Assembly: GCA_003156715.1 (NCBI GenBank)
Contig: PMHO01000053.1
Location: 62,001 to 126,000 of the forward strand
Reading direction: 5' to 3'
DNA: 64,000 nt
Origin: Candidatus Tityobacter terrigena
Lineage (GTDB): Bacteria; Vulcanimicrobiota; Vulcanimicrobiia; Vulcanimicrobiales; Vulcanimicrobiaceae
Shown here: one piece after another, positions 44,174 through 52,836 of the stretch
Layout: each line of letters starts with the position of its first letter
Numbering within the stretch: the first letter of the stretch is position 1
Made by a program: the position numbers and the translations under genes
Notes under the pieces: model-generated
What the model saw: the letters and a program-made list of their open reading frames with translations, nothing else
Database searches by the model: none
What the model was told of the DNA's origin: nothing

Positions 44174-45294
44174 ACTGCGACCGGTTCTGCGTGCGAGCGC
44201 GGGGCGGGCTGCGGTGCGTCGAACTGCGGGTCGCGCAGGCTGGGCAGAGCCCGGACGAGCGGGATGACCTCGCGGCCGAAGGCTTCGATCTCCTCGATGA
44301 AGTGAAGGTACGCGGTCAGCACGAGGTCGACGCCGATGGCATCGAGCTCCTGGATGCGCTCGGCGATCTGCTGCGGCGTGCCAATGAGGCCGGTCTTGAA
44401 GCCGTCGTTGTACTGGACCAAATCCTCGTAGGTGGACTGGGCCCACATTCCCTTGCCTTCTTTGCTGCTGCGCCCGGCCTGCATCACCGCTTGGCGAAAA
44501 CCTTCCACCGCCTCTTCGTCGGCGTTGGCGACGATCTCGCGCAACTGCTCCGCCGCATCTTCGCGCGTCGGACGGTTGATCACGAAGGCGTTCACGGCGA
44601 ACTTAACGGTCCGCCCGTTTCTCGCGGCCTCAGCTCGTACGTCGGCGATCTGTTCCTTGAAGCCCTCGATCGAGTTCCCGTTCATGAAGTACCAGTTGCT
44701 GACGCGCCCGGCCATACGCCGCGCCGCGATCGAGTTGCCGCCTTGAAAGATCTCCGGATGCGGCTTTTGAATAGGCTTGGGCTCGAGCCGGGCCTCATTG
44801 ATGCTATAGAAGTCGCCCTTGAATGAGAACTCGGGCTCGGTCCACATCCCGCGCAGAACGCGTATGAACTCTTCGCTGCGCCGGTAGCGTTCGTCGTGCT
44901 CGAGCCAGGGAACTCCGTAGTGCGTGAACTCGCCCTTGAACCAGCCGGAGACGACGTTTAGGTTGACGCGTCCGCCGGAGATGTAGTCGATGCTTGCGAT
45001 CATCTTCGCGACGACGCCCGGATGCCATAGGCCCGGATGCACGGCGGCTATGATCTTCAGGCGCTGGGTGACCGTCGCGAGCGCGGTCGTCGTCACGACG
45101 GCCTCGAGCTGCTTCTCTGCGCCGTAACTCGCAATGAAGCGCGCCTGGGCCAGGGCGTAGTCGAAGCCTGCCTCCTCTGCAGCTCGCGCGAGGCGCGTGT
45201 TGTACTCGAAGCTCCAATCGGTCCGTTGGGGCAACTTGCTGATCACGAGACCACCGGAGACGTTGGGCACCCAATAGGCAAATCGCGTCTTCAT
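44170..45294 (-). CDS. sfnG: Dimethyl sulfone monooxygenase SfnG (LLM flavoprotein)
   Basis: Predicted 374 residues. The sequence closely follows SfnG: FAYWVPNVSGGLVISK at the N-terminus, AAEEAGFDYALAQARF, GRVNLNVVSGWFKGEFTHYG, PWLEHDERYRRSEEFI, KPHPEIFQGGNS and STYEDLVQYNDGFKTGLIGT. SfnG uses FMNH2 to convert dimethyl sulfone to methanesulfinate and formaldehyde. It is the first gene of the operon, 29 bp after the predicted transcription start and with GAGGAG 11 nt before ATG. The downstream reductase would supply reduced FMN. Other alkanesulfones are possible substrates. Confidence 0.9.
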   Translation of the reverse strand: MKTRFAYWVPNVSGGLVISKLPQRTDWSFEYNTRLARAAEEAGFDYALAQARFIASYGAEKQLEAVVTTTALATVTQRLKIIAAVHPGLWHPGVVAKMIASIDYISGGRVNLNVVSGWFKGEFTHYGVPWLEHDERYRRSEEFIRVLRGMWTEPEFSFKGDFYSINEARLEPKPIQKPHPEIFQGGNSIAARRMAGRVSNWYFMNGNSIEGFKEQIADVRAEAARNGRTVKFAVNAFVINRPTREDAAEQLREIVANADEEAVEGFRQAVMQAGRSSKEGKGMWAQSTYEDLVQYNDGFKTGLIGTPQQIAERIQELDAIGVDLVLTAYLHFIEEIEAFGREVIPLVRALPSLRDPQFDAPQPAPRSHAEPVAV

Positions 45295-45329
45295 CGAAAC
45301 GGAAACTCCTCGGCAGCGTTAACGGGCCA

Positions 45330-45358
45330 AGTATAAACAATACTTTCGTACTTTGCAA
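45330..45358 (-). promoter_or_regulatory. Promoter of the sfn/ABC operon
   Basis: Read on the minus strand, TTGCAA (45358-45353) and TATACT (45335-45330) are separated by exactly 17 bp. The -10 matches the sigma70 consensus at five of six bases and the -35 at four. The predicted start of transcription is near 45323, giving a leader of about 29 nt before sfnG. The region is AT-rich against the surroundings. Confidence 0.7.
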
Positions 45359-45363
45359 GTATT
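45339..45363. promoter_or_regulatory. Candidate ArsR operator overlapping the sfn promoter
   Basis: A perfect 7-bp inverted repeat AATACTT-N11-AAGTATT (45339-45345 and 45357-45363) covers the spacer and the -35 element. Inside it sits a second repeat, TACTT-TGC-AAGTA (45349-45361). A bound dimer would block RNA polymerase. The AT-rich form resembles ArsR/SmtB-type operators, and an ArsR gene ends the same operon. Confidence 0.6.
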
Positions 45364-45579
45364 TCTTTGGTTGTTCGTGCCGGCTAACGCAGCCCCGTGG
45401 TCGTGCCGTCAGGCCCTCTGCGCGCGGCGAAATGAAGCCCGCCAGCGTAACTCTAGACTTACGCGGGAAGACCGTTTCCGAGCGGACACACTGACACCGG
45501 AGGTGAATTGCGATTCGTCTGAATCAAACCGTTCCGATGGACGCGAACGGCCCTTCGATCGACGATTCGCCGGTTTGCG

Positions 45580-46809
45580 TTAGGGCGAGATCTCCCACAC
45601 GACGCCGTAACCGGTGCCACCGACTTGCGTTGTGCCGAAGATATCGCCGCGCGTGTCGAAGACCGGGTTACTGAACACGAACCCGCCGTCCGCGCCGCCG
45701 GTAAAGTTGTGCAGCGCCGTGTACGTCCAGGTGCTACCCGAGCGCCTCAGCTCGAAAACCGATCCTTCGCTATAGGCGCCGTCGCAATGCGTCGTGCCGA
45801 AAATAGTTCCCGACCCGTCGATGACGGGCTTGCGGAAGGGGCCCGAGATGCCCCATCCGGGAACGCTATAAAGCGCGTTGAATGCCCAGCCGCCGCTCGA
45901 AGGCGTGAGTTCGAAAATCGTGCCGCCACCCGACGTCCCGCCGTCCGTTGCGGCGCCGTAAAGGTCGCCCCACCGATCGAAGGTCAAACCGGCATAGGGG
46001 ACGGCGCCGTCGCCTTGCTCCGCAAAGCTGTGCAGGATGGTTTCCGACCAACCCGATCGTGACGGAGTCAACTCGAAGACCGTCCCGTACCCGAAAGACC
46101 CTCCCGCGGACGTCGTACCGTACAAGTTACCCGCCGCGTCGAAAATGACGCCGGCGACCGGGTCTGTGCCGTCACCACTACTGCCGCCGGCGAAGCTGTG
46201 CAGGACGGTTTCGTTCCATCCGCGGCCGGAACGAGTCAACTCGAAAACGGTACCATTTCCGCTTGCGCCGCCAGAGCTCGTCGTACCATAGACATTACCG
46301 GCTGCGTCGAAGGTGAGATCGCCGGAAGACGGTTCCGATCCAAAGCTGCTATTCGCAAAGCGATAGAGCGATCGTTCTTTGCCGGACTCGCGCTTGGGTG
46401 ACGCACCAAGATCGAAGACGGTGCCGCCGCCGCCACCGCCCTGCGACGTCGTTCCGTACAGGCGACCTTGCGGACCAGGCATCAATCGCGCGACGGGTGC
46501 GGCCCCGTCTGAGCCGGAAGCAAACGTGTAGAGCAGGTCGAACGTCCAGCCGGAAGCAGCGCGCTTGAGCTCAAAGGCCGTGCCGTACCCAGCGCCGCCA
46601 TACTCTGCCGTTCCATAGAGATTTCCTGATTTGTCGACGGTCAAGCCGGCAAGGGGATTAGCGCCGTCGCTTCCGCCGGTGAACGTGTGCAAGACGCTGA
46701 ACGTGTGAAGAACCCCAAAGGTCTGAGCGTCCGCTGCGATTGCCGGCACGAGTAAGCACGTCAACGACAAACCGGCGGTCGCGATGAACTTCCGTGTACG
46801 CTTCCCCAT
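45580..46809 (-). CDS. GloVer-repeat protein, secreted
   Basis: About 409 residues from ATG 46809, with AAGGAG 7 nt upstream; the frame opens at 46923. Signal peptide (IATAGLSLTCLLVPAIAADA), then about seven tandem repeats of the GNLYGTTSAGG-x-GYGTVFELTPS pattern, which names the choice-of-anchor GloVer repeat. These form a beta-propeller-like or solenoid structure outside the cell. No enzyme activity can be assigned. Confidence 0.88.
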   Translation of the reverse strand: MGKRTRKFIATAGLSLTCLLVPAIAADAQTFGVLHTFSVLHTFTGGSDGANPLAGLTVDKSGNLYGTAEYGGAGYGTAFELKRAASGWTFDLLYTFASGSDGAAPVARLMPGPQGRLYGTTSQGGGGGGTVFDLGASPKRESGKERSLYRFANSSFGSEPSSGDLTFDAAGNVYGTTSSGGASGNGTVFELTRSGRGWNETVLHSFAGGSSGDGTDPVAGVIFDAAGNLYGTTSAGGSFGYGTVFELTPSRSGWSETILHSFAEQGDGAVPYAGLTFDRWGDLYGAATDGGTSGGGTIFELTPSSGGWAFNALYSVPGWGISGPFRKPVIDGSGTIFGTTHCDGAYSEGSVFELRRSGSTWTYTALHNFTGGADGGFVFSNPVFDTRGDIFGTTQVGGTGYGVVWEISP

Positions 46810-47038
46810 GGTCATGCTCCTTAGTCGAACGCTCGGAGGCGTGGTCCTTACGACGCGCCCTACCCTGCGCCCCTGAGGGACTTCGCCGAGCGCAGCAATG
46901 TGGCATCCGTCACAGCAGCCCATTTCGCACGCAGGCGGCCATTTTACGTCCCCGCGGTGGCCGGGCCGTCCCGGAAGAAAGGGCGGGGGCTGAAACCTGG
47001 GCCTGCGCCGGCCCGTAGCTCGCGCAGGAGGTCGATGG

Positions 47039-47626
47039 ATGGACGCTGCTGCCGACTATGCCGCCGCCAAGGCGATGATGACCCGCCCCCTTCCTGCGTA
47101 CGTTTCATTTGCGGTGCGTTCGCACGTGAAGTTCGACGCAATCGTGCGCGACGAAACGAGCCAGGTCGTCGTACGGACGCAAGACGGCGTCGTGGTCAAA
47201 GGCAAAGTGCCGGAATCGCCTCCAAATGGGATTCAGATCGGCGACGAACGCGACTCGGGTATGGAACCCGTCAAGCACCCTGCGTTCAAGGCAGACTGCT
47301 ACGAGGCGACGGGAGCGCGGATGCAAGCCTACCACGGGGCGGAACGCGAGGCGATCGCTTTGCGTACCGTGTGCTCGAGGAAGAAGGGCGACCAGGACTT
47401 CGATACGCTCTACGTTGATTCGTTCACGCACGAACCGATCGCCGCCGTCGGAGCCGACGACGACGGCCACGTCGCCGTCCAGCTCGTTCAGCAGTTTACC
47501 CGGGTCCAGGACCACGCGTTGCCGTCGTCGCTCTACGTCCGCATTCACGGCAGCGGTCTGATGTTCTGGCTCGACTTGCTCGTCGATCAGCACTACGACG
47601 ACTATCGGTTCAGCGCCGTGCCGTAA
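47039..47626 (+). CDS. Hypothetical protein, possibly LolA-like beta fold
   Basis: Predicted 195 residues, ATG 8 nt after AGGAGG. Strand-rich chain: PAYVSFAVRSHVKFDAIVRDETSQVVVRTQDG, then YEATGARMQAYHGAEREAIALRTVC, FDTLYVDSFTHEPIAAVGADDDGHVAVQLVQQF and YVRIHGSGLMFWLDLLVDQHYDDYRFS. The mixture and rhythm recall LolA-type or outer-membrane lipoprotein-sorting folds, but no clear signature or signal peptide is present; the signal could have been lost upstream. Function unknown. Confidence 0.6.
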   Translation: MDAAADYAAAKAMMTRPLPAYVSFAVRSHVKFDAIVRDETSQVVVRTQDGVVVKGKVPESPPNGIQIGDERDSGMEPVKHPAFKADCYEATGARMQAYHGAEREAIALRTVCSRKKGDQDFDTLYVDSFTHEPIAAVGADDDGHVAVQLVQQFTRVQDHALPSSLYVRIHGSGLMFWLDLLVDQHYDDYRFSAVP

Positions 47627-47724
47627 GCGACAGCAGACCGCGAGGAGTCGCCGAGCGGTATTCCCGAGGTCGAGTCGAACCGTCGCCCCGGCGGGGTAAG
47701 CCCAGAATTGGGTTCGTGCCCCCC

Positions 47725-47753
47725 CGACCTGGTGCTTTTTTAGCACCGGGTCG
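47725..47753 (+). promoter_or_regulatory. Strong hairpin in the leader of the lectin-like gene
   Basis: CGACCTGGTGC pairs with GCACCGGGTCG over 11 positions (one G-U), with a T-rich 7-nt loop. The T-run is in the loop, not after the stem, so it is not a standard terminator. It sits about 43 bp before the start codon. Confidence 0.5.
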
Positions 47754-47764
47754 TCGCATTATCT

Positions 47765-47781
47765 CGCCCGAGCGGCGGGCG
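47765..47781 (+). promoter_or_regulatory. Second leader hairpin before the lectin-like gene
   Basis: CGCCCG and CGGGCG pair around AGCGG, ending at the base that begins the GGAG ribosome site (47781-47784). Together with the larger hairpin upstream it may regulate translation. Confidence 0.4.
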
Positions 47782-47795
47782 GAGACGCAAAAACT

Positions 47796-48413
47796 ATGAG
47801 AACGAACCCAATTCTTGTCGGCGTGCTGGGCGTAATAGCTGGGGCTGGGCTCGTGGCCGGCGGCGTCTCTGGAGCATTCGGATCCGCGACGCGCGGCCAA
47901 TCCGCCCTGCAAGGGGTGCCGCGGCCGGCGCCTACGGGCGGTCCTGCCCTTCTGACCACGCGGCGCGCCACCCCGAAAGGCCGCGTCGCAAGGCCGTTGG
48001 CGGGGACGACGCTCCTCGAGGAATCCTTTGCCGGCTCGAGCACGAGCGCCGGCGCTTGGTCCGCGGCAAGCGATGCATGCCTGACGGCGGGTACCGCCTC
48101 GACGCCCTCCACATCGATACCGGCGTGCGGCAAAAGTTATCCGCAGGATCCGTCCGGTCAAGGCGCGCTGCAGTTGGCAACCAATTCCGGCTATCACGTT
48201 GGGATGGTTGTCTACCAAACGCCCCTTTCCACGGCGAACGGCCTTGTGATCACCTTCAACCAATTCGCTTTCAGCGGCAGCGACGCCGACGGTATGACCG
48301 TGTTCTTGTCCGATGCGTCGCAAGCGATCCCCACCACGCCAGGGGGTGTGGGCGGATCCTTGGGATACGCCAACGGGGGTCCCAACGGGCCTGGAAGCAG
48401 GTGCCCGGCATAG
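47796..48413 (+). CDS. L-type-lectin-like secreted protein, N-terminal part (frameshifted)
   Basis: 205 residues are read before the frame closes. Signal peptide (ILVGVLGVIAGAGLVAGG), then a legume/L-type lectin-like beta-sandwich: LLEESFAGSSTSAGAW, GALQLATNSGYHVGMVVYQ, LVITFNQFAFSGSDADGMTVFLSD, GGVGGSLGYANGG. At about 48391-48396 the reading leaves frame (PGSRCPA). The continuation in another frame, QVPGIANGYAGVGLDDFGDY, is exactly what the lectin fold needs next. A single missing base would rejoin it. Confidence 0.75.
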   Translation: MRTNPILVGVLGVIAGAGLVAGGVSGAFGSATRGQSALQGVPRPAPTGGPALLTTRRATPKGRVARPLAGTTLLEESFAGSSTSAGAWSAASDACLTAGTASTPSTSIPACGKSYPQDPSGQGALQLATNSGYHVGMVVYQTPLSTANGLVITFNQFAFSGSDADGMTVFLSDASQAIPTTPGGVGGSLGYANGGPNGPGSRCPA

Positions 48414-49954
48414 CGAACGGATACGCCGGAGTCGGTTTGGACGACTTCGGCGACTATAGTCAGAATACCGACGGGCGCAATGGCGGGCCCGGCAAAGTTG
48501 CCGACACCGTCGCGGTTCGCGGCTCGTCCTCGACGCAATGGTATTACTTGGGCGGCGCGACCAATGGGTCAGGCCAACCGGCGAGCCTGCCGTTCGATCT
48601 CTGGACGAACGCCTCAAGCCGCCCAAGCCAAGGGCCTACGGTGACGGTTACGCTAACGCCGCAGGGAACGCTCAGTGTCGCGATCGACGATAATACCGGG
48701 AGCGGCTCCGTCACCTATTACACGCAGTCGATCGTGGGAGTCAATGGCGAACCGGCGGTCCCCGCAAACGTGTACCTCGGTTTCACGACCGCCAACGGCG
48801 GCGCAACGGCTTACCACCAGATCAACGATCTCACCGTAGCGACGCAAGCGCCGCCCGGTCCGTACCCGTATCCGTTCGTGGACGGCGACCAATTCAATTA
48901 CTCGTACAGCGACGATACGGTCACGACCGGTTCTTCTTCGAGTTCGACTCCGGTTTACACGTCCCTCACGGGGACCGAGACGACGACCATCGGCAACAAC
49001 GCCACGTTTAAGGGAAAGGCGAGCACTGAGGTCACCAACGTTCTCGAGACGAGTAAGAAGGCCGGCGGCGTGGTCCGATCCCAGACGGTGACCGCCGACG
49101 CGTACGAGGCGTTCGTCTCAACGGGTCGATCGGCGTTCAACTACGACGAGTACGGAAACGATCAATCGACGACGGTGACGACGAACGGGAAAATACGAAC
49201 GACCACGTCGAACGAGACGAACCACGGGCCGAAGGTTCTTGACGAACTGCCCGAGACCGCGGGGCAAGAATGGCGAGAGCAGGGCGGCTTCTCCAATAGC
49301 GACTCGTCGCAGATCTCCAGAAACGGCAAGGTGACGAGCGAATCAAACGGCACGTACGCGCGCAAAGCCGACGGTCAGTATATGTCTTCGGTCACAACGT
49401 CGGCTGGGAAGTCGAGTGTAACCGACAAGCGGGTGCAAAAAAGCGACGGCAGCGGCACGGACACGAACAGTGGCACCGGGTCCACCGGAGGCACGACGAC
49501 GTTCGGCCTTCCCGCGCCGATCGGGAGCAGCTACTACATCCCGGTCACGCACCAGCCCGCGGGAGGCTCGGCAACGACAACCCAGGTGCCGGACTGGTAT
49601 CCGGGCAATGGACCCATTCCCACACTTTTCACGAACGTGGCGACGGATCTTGGGCCCGCAGCGATCCCTGGATCGTGCCCCAACAATGCCGGCTCGACGG
49701 CGCAGGACCTCAACGACGTTGCGGCCTTCTTGGACGTAATCGCGGGTACGTACACGCAAGAGACGACCGACACGTACGTCATTTACGGGGAGGGCGTCGT
49801 GTGCATCGTCGACCAAACGACGACGACCTCATACGACAATCTCAGCACCGGCAAGCTCCTCTCGACGGTACAGGGCACCCAAGTGACGTCACTGACCAGC
49901 GAGACGCTCTACGGGTCCTCAAGTTCCGCACGAAGGCACAAAGGCCGCAGCTAG
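48056..49954 (+). CDS. L-type-lectin-like secreted protein, remainder (after frameshift)
   Basis: The frame is open from 48056, but only from about 48394 does it read as protein; before that it is out-of-frame sequence of the preceding part. The lectin domain ends near YLGFTTANGGATAYHQINDLTV, followed by a ~370-residue Ser/Thr/Gly-rich extracellular region (STEVTNVLETSKKAGG, TTTNGKIRTTTSNE and similar) of unknown fold, ending in basic residues. One gene, 47796-49954, of about 720 residues is likely. The frame break may be a sequencing error or a true mutation. Confidence 0.7.
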   Translation: MVRGKRCMPDGGYRLDALHIDTGVRQKLSAGSVRSRRAAVGNQFRLSRWDGCLPNAPFHGERPCDHLQPIRFQRQRRRRYDRVLVRCVASDPHHARGCGRILGIRQRGSQRAWKQVPGIANGYAGVGLDDFGDYSQNTDGRNGGPGKVADTVAVRGSSSTQWYYLGGATNGSGQPASLPFDLWTNASSRPSQGPTVTVTLTPQGTLSVAIDDNTGSGSVTYYTQSIVGVNGEPAVPANVYLGFTTANGGATAYHQINDLTVATQAPPGPYPYPFVDGDQFNYSYSDDTVTTGSSSSSTPVYTSLTGTETTTIGNNATFKGKASTEVTNVLETSKKAGGVVRSQTVTADAYEAFVSTGRSAFNYDEYGNDQSTTVTTNGKIRTTTSNETNHGPKVLDELPETAGQEWREQGGFSNSDSSQISRNGKVTSESNGTYARKADGQYMSSVTTSAGKSSVTDKRVQKSDGSGTDTNSGTGSTGGTTTFGLPAPIGSSYYIPVTHQPAGGSATTTQVPDWYPGNGPIPTLFTNVATDLGPAAIPGSCPNNAGSTAQDLNDVAAFLDVIAGTYTQETTDTYVIYGEGVVCIVDQTTTTSYDNLSTGKLLSTVQGTQVTSLTSETLYGSSSSARRHKGRS

Positions 49955-50008
49955 ACGCTCGCCGCGATCCCGATAGGGCTTTTCAATCTCGACGAACGAT
50001 AACGCCGT

Positions 50009-52690
50009 ATGACGTTCCGCGTTCCTCATCTCGTTGCCATCCTCGCGCTCGCCGCTTCGCTGCGCGCGACCGGCTTGGCTGCCCCCACAACCCAGGACGA
50101 CGTACTCAAGGCGACCCTCGCCAACGGCCTGCGCGTAATCGTCGTGCGCAATACGCTGGCGCCGGTCGTATCGACGGACCTCGCGTACCTCGTCGGCTCG
50201 CGCGACGATCCGCCGAACTTCCAAGGAATGGCGCACGCGCAAGAGCACATGATGTTTCGCGGCACGCGGAACCTCAGTACGAGCCAACTCGGGACGATTG
50301 CGACCGCGCTCGGGGGAAACTTCAACGCGGAAACTTCCGACACGCTCACGCAGTTCGAGTTCACCGTCCCCGCCTCCGATATCGGCGCGGTTTTCCGAAT
50401 CGAGTCGGATCGAATGCGCGACATTCTCGACGATCAATCCCAGTGGGAGAACGAGCGGGGCGCCATCGAGCAGGAAGTGTTACGTGATGAAGCGGCGCCG
50501 GGCGGCGATTTCTTCCGCGACGCGCAGGCATTCGCGTTCGCCGGCACGCCGTACGCTCGCCAGGGCGTCGGCACGATCGCGGCGTTCAATCGCCTGACCG
50601 GGCCTGAGCTCAAGCGATTCTACGAGCGTTGGTACGCGCCCAATAACGCCGTGCTCGTCATCGCCGGCGACGTCGATAAGGAGGCCGTGCTGGCTCAGGT
50701 TCGCGCTTCCTTCGAAAACATACCGAAGCGCGCGATTCCGGCGCATTCCGTCGCGCATTTCGAACCGCTCGAGCGAAAGGTCATTCGCCGCCCGAGCACG
50801 CTCACATATCCGCTCGCAGCACTCGCGTTCCGTTTTCCCGGCGTCAACAGCCCGGATTTCCTCTCGGCCTACCTTCTTCAGCAAGTGCTCGGCTCGCAGC
50901 GTGGTCCACTGCAGGCGCTCGTCGATTCCGGCGAGGCGCTCGACGCCGAATGGGTTTCGGACGCCTACTTCCCCGAGGGCCAACTTTGCATGGCAACCGC
51001 GGCCCTCGCACCGAGCGTAAGCCCCTTCGAGATGAGCGCGCGCCTGGAAGCGGTGCTGCGCAGCCTGGCCACGAGCGGCGTGCCCGCGGAGCTCTTCGAA
51101 ACCACGAAGCGCCAAGCCATCGTTAGCCAGGAATTTGGCCGCAACTCGATATCGTCGCTCGCTTCCGACTGGGCGACGACGATCGCCCTCGACGACGAGC
51201 CGTCGATCGCGCGCGAGCAAGAACTCCTTGCCGGCGTCACGCTTGCCGACGTCGATCGGGCGGCAAAACGATACCTAGATATCAATCACGCGGTCGTCGG
51301 AGCTTTGACGCCGTCGGCAAACGCCTCGCAGAGCGCGCCGCCGGCGCCCGCGCCAAGGGGGCCTGAAAAGCCGCTGGACGTCCAGGGCGCAGCGACGAAG
51401 TTGCCGCCCTGGGGGGATGCGCTCGTCGATAACGTCGCCCTTCCGCCGCCGGCCGAGGCTGCGCCCACGCGCACGAAGCTCGGCAACGGAATCACGCTGA
51501 TCGTGCGCCCCGCGCAGATCTCCAACACCGTTCTCGCTTACGGCAGCGTGCACACGAGCGCTTCCGTGCAGGAGCCGGCGGGCAAGGAAGGCGTTTCGAT
51601 CGTCCTCAACGACATGTTCGCGTACGGTACGCAATTTCGGGATCGCCGGACGTTTCAGCGCGCGCAAGACGATCTCGACACGCAGCTCGGCGGGGGATTC
51701 CAGTTCGGGATGCAGACGACGTCGGCGTCGTTCGATCGCGCCGTCGCCCTGCTGGCCGAAGAAGAACTCCACCCGCGCTTCGATGCACAAACCTTCGAGG
51801 CGGCGCGCCGCCGCGCGCTCGGGGAGTTGGAAACGTCCCTCAACGGCACCGGCACGATCGCCCACATCCAGTTAGCGCGCAAATTGCTGCCGGCCGACGA
51901 TCCGGAATTGCGCCGCCCAACGCCGGATACGATCCAGGGACTGACGCTCGACGACGTGCGCGCCTACTACGCGAAGGCCTTTCGCCCCGATCTTACGACG
52001 ATCGTCGTCGTAGGCAACGTCACGCCCGACGCGGCGAAGCCGGCGATCGAGCACGCATTCGGCGCATGGGAGAGCACCGGCACGGCGCCGTCGCTCGACC
52101 TGCCTGCGGTTCCCCTGAACGCGCCGGGCGAGGTCCGTCTCACGGTGCCGGCACTCATCCAAGACAGCGTCACGCTGGCCGAGCTCATCTCGCTCGACCG
52201 CTCGTCGCCGCAATACGCCGCGATGCAGCTCGGCAACACGATCTTTGGCGGCGGGGCGCTGGGAGCAGAACAAAGCCGGCTGTTTCGCGATATCCGGCAA
52301 AATGCCGGACTCGTCTACACGATCTCGTCCGACCTCTCCGTCGGGAAAGCGCGTTCGCAGCTTTCAATCGACTTCGCCTCGTCGCCGGCGAACCGGGAGC
52401 ATATCACGAGCCTGATCGACGCCGAGATCGCGCGCATGCAAACCGAGCCCGTCGGCGATTTCGAGCTGTCGCTAGCGAAGGCAGCCGTCGTTCGGCGCAC
52501 CGAAATCGACGTCTCGTCGCTCGCGTCGATCGGCCAGTCGCTGCTCGACGACGCGCAAGAGGGCTACCCGCTCGACCAAGACCGCCTGGACGCGCAGGCG
52601 ATCATCGCAACCTCAGCACAGGCGGTAAAGGAGGCGTTCGCTTCGTTCATACGCCCCGCGAGCTTCGTCCAACTCGTAGTAGGCCCGTAG
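50009..52690 (+). CDS. M16 family metallopeptidase, two-domain, secreted
   Basis: Predicted 893 residues with a signal peptide. The inverted zinc motif HxxEH is at 76-80 (MAHAQEHMMFRGT), followed by the distal Glu in NERGAIEQEVLRDE. The C-terminal half repeats the fold from about residue 490 (KLGNGITLIVRP, KEGVSIVLNDMFAYGTQFRDR) without an HxxEH, the usual inactive half of fused M16 proteins. The chain resembles insulinase/pitrilysin-like zinc proteases that degrade short peptides in a chamber. Encoded singly. Confidence 0.9.
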   Translation: MTFRVPHLVAILALAASLRATGLAAPTTQDDVLKATLANGLRVIVVRNTLAPVVSTDLAYLVGSRDDPPNFQGMAHAQEHMMFRGTRNLSTSQLGTIATALGGNFNAETSDTLTQFEFTVPASDIGAVFRIESDRMRDILDDQSQWENERGAIEQEVLRDEAAPGGDFFRDAQAFAFAGTPYARQGVGTIAAFNRLTGPELKRFYERWYAPNNAVLVIAGDVDKEAVLAQVRASFENIPKRAIPAHSVAHFEPLERKVIRRPSTLTYPLAALAFRFPGVNSPDFLSAYLLQQVLGSQRGPLQALVDSGEALDAEWVSDAYFPEGQLCMATAALAPSVSPFEMSARLEAVLRSLATSGVPAELFETTKRQAIVSQEFGRNSISSLASDWATTIALDDEPSIAREQELLAGVTLADVDRAAKRYLDINHAVVGALTPSANASQSAPPAPAPRGPEKPLDVQGAATKLPPWGDALVDNVALPPPAEAAPTRTKLGNGITLIVRPAQISNTVLAYGSVHTSASVQEPAGKEGVSIVLNDMFAYGTQFRDRRTFQRAQDDLDTQLGGGFQFGMQTTSASFDRAVALLAEEELHPRFDAQTFEAARRRALGELETSLNGTGTIAHIQLARKLLPADDPELRRPTPDTIQGLTLDDVRAYYAKAFRPDLTTIVVVGNVTPDAAKPAIEHAFGAWESTGTAPSLDLPAVPLNAPGEVRLTVPALIQDSVTLAELISLDRSSPQYAAMQLGNTIFGGGALGAEQSRLFRDIRQNAGLVYTISSDLSVGKARSQLSIDFASSPANREHITSLIDAEIARMQTEPVGDFELSLAKAAVVRRTEIDVSSLASIGQSLLDDAQEGYPLDQDRLDAQAIIATSAQAVKEAFASFIRPASFVQLVVGP

Positions 52691-52836
52691 CGATCGGAGT
52701 CCGGCCTACGCAACGGGGCAAGCCGAAGCGATCGCCAGATTCAGCCTCGACCCGCCGAGACTTGGCAGGGTATTAGACTAAGGCAAGCGATACGTAAAGG
52801 AGATGACTACCGCCGAATGACTCGGGGGGAGATAGG

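Larger units (their letters stand above)
47704..47815. repeat. 14-bp inverted repeat spanning the leader of the lectin-like gene
   Basis: AGAATTGGGTTCGT at 47704-47717 is the exact reverse complement of bases 47802-47815, which lie inside the first codons of the downstream gene. The pairing would enclose two local hairpins and the likely ribosome-binding site. Confidence 0.7.

Noticed and set aside
47754-47795. Possible c-di-GMP (GEMM-I) riboswitch because of GAGACGCAAA near the start
   Set aside because: The required AGGGCAAACC segment and the second receptor motif are absent; only a fragment resembles the class.
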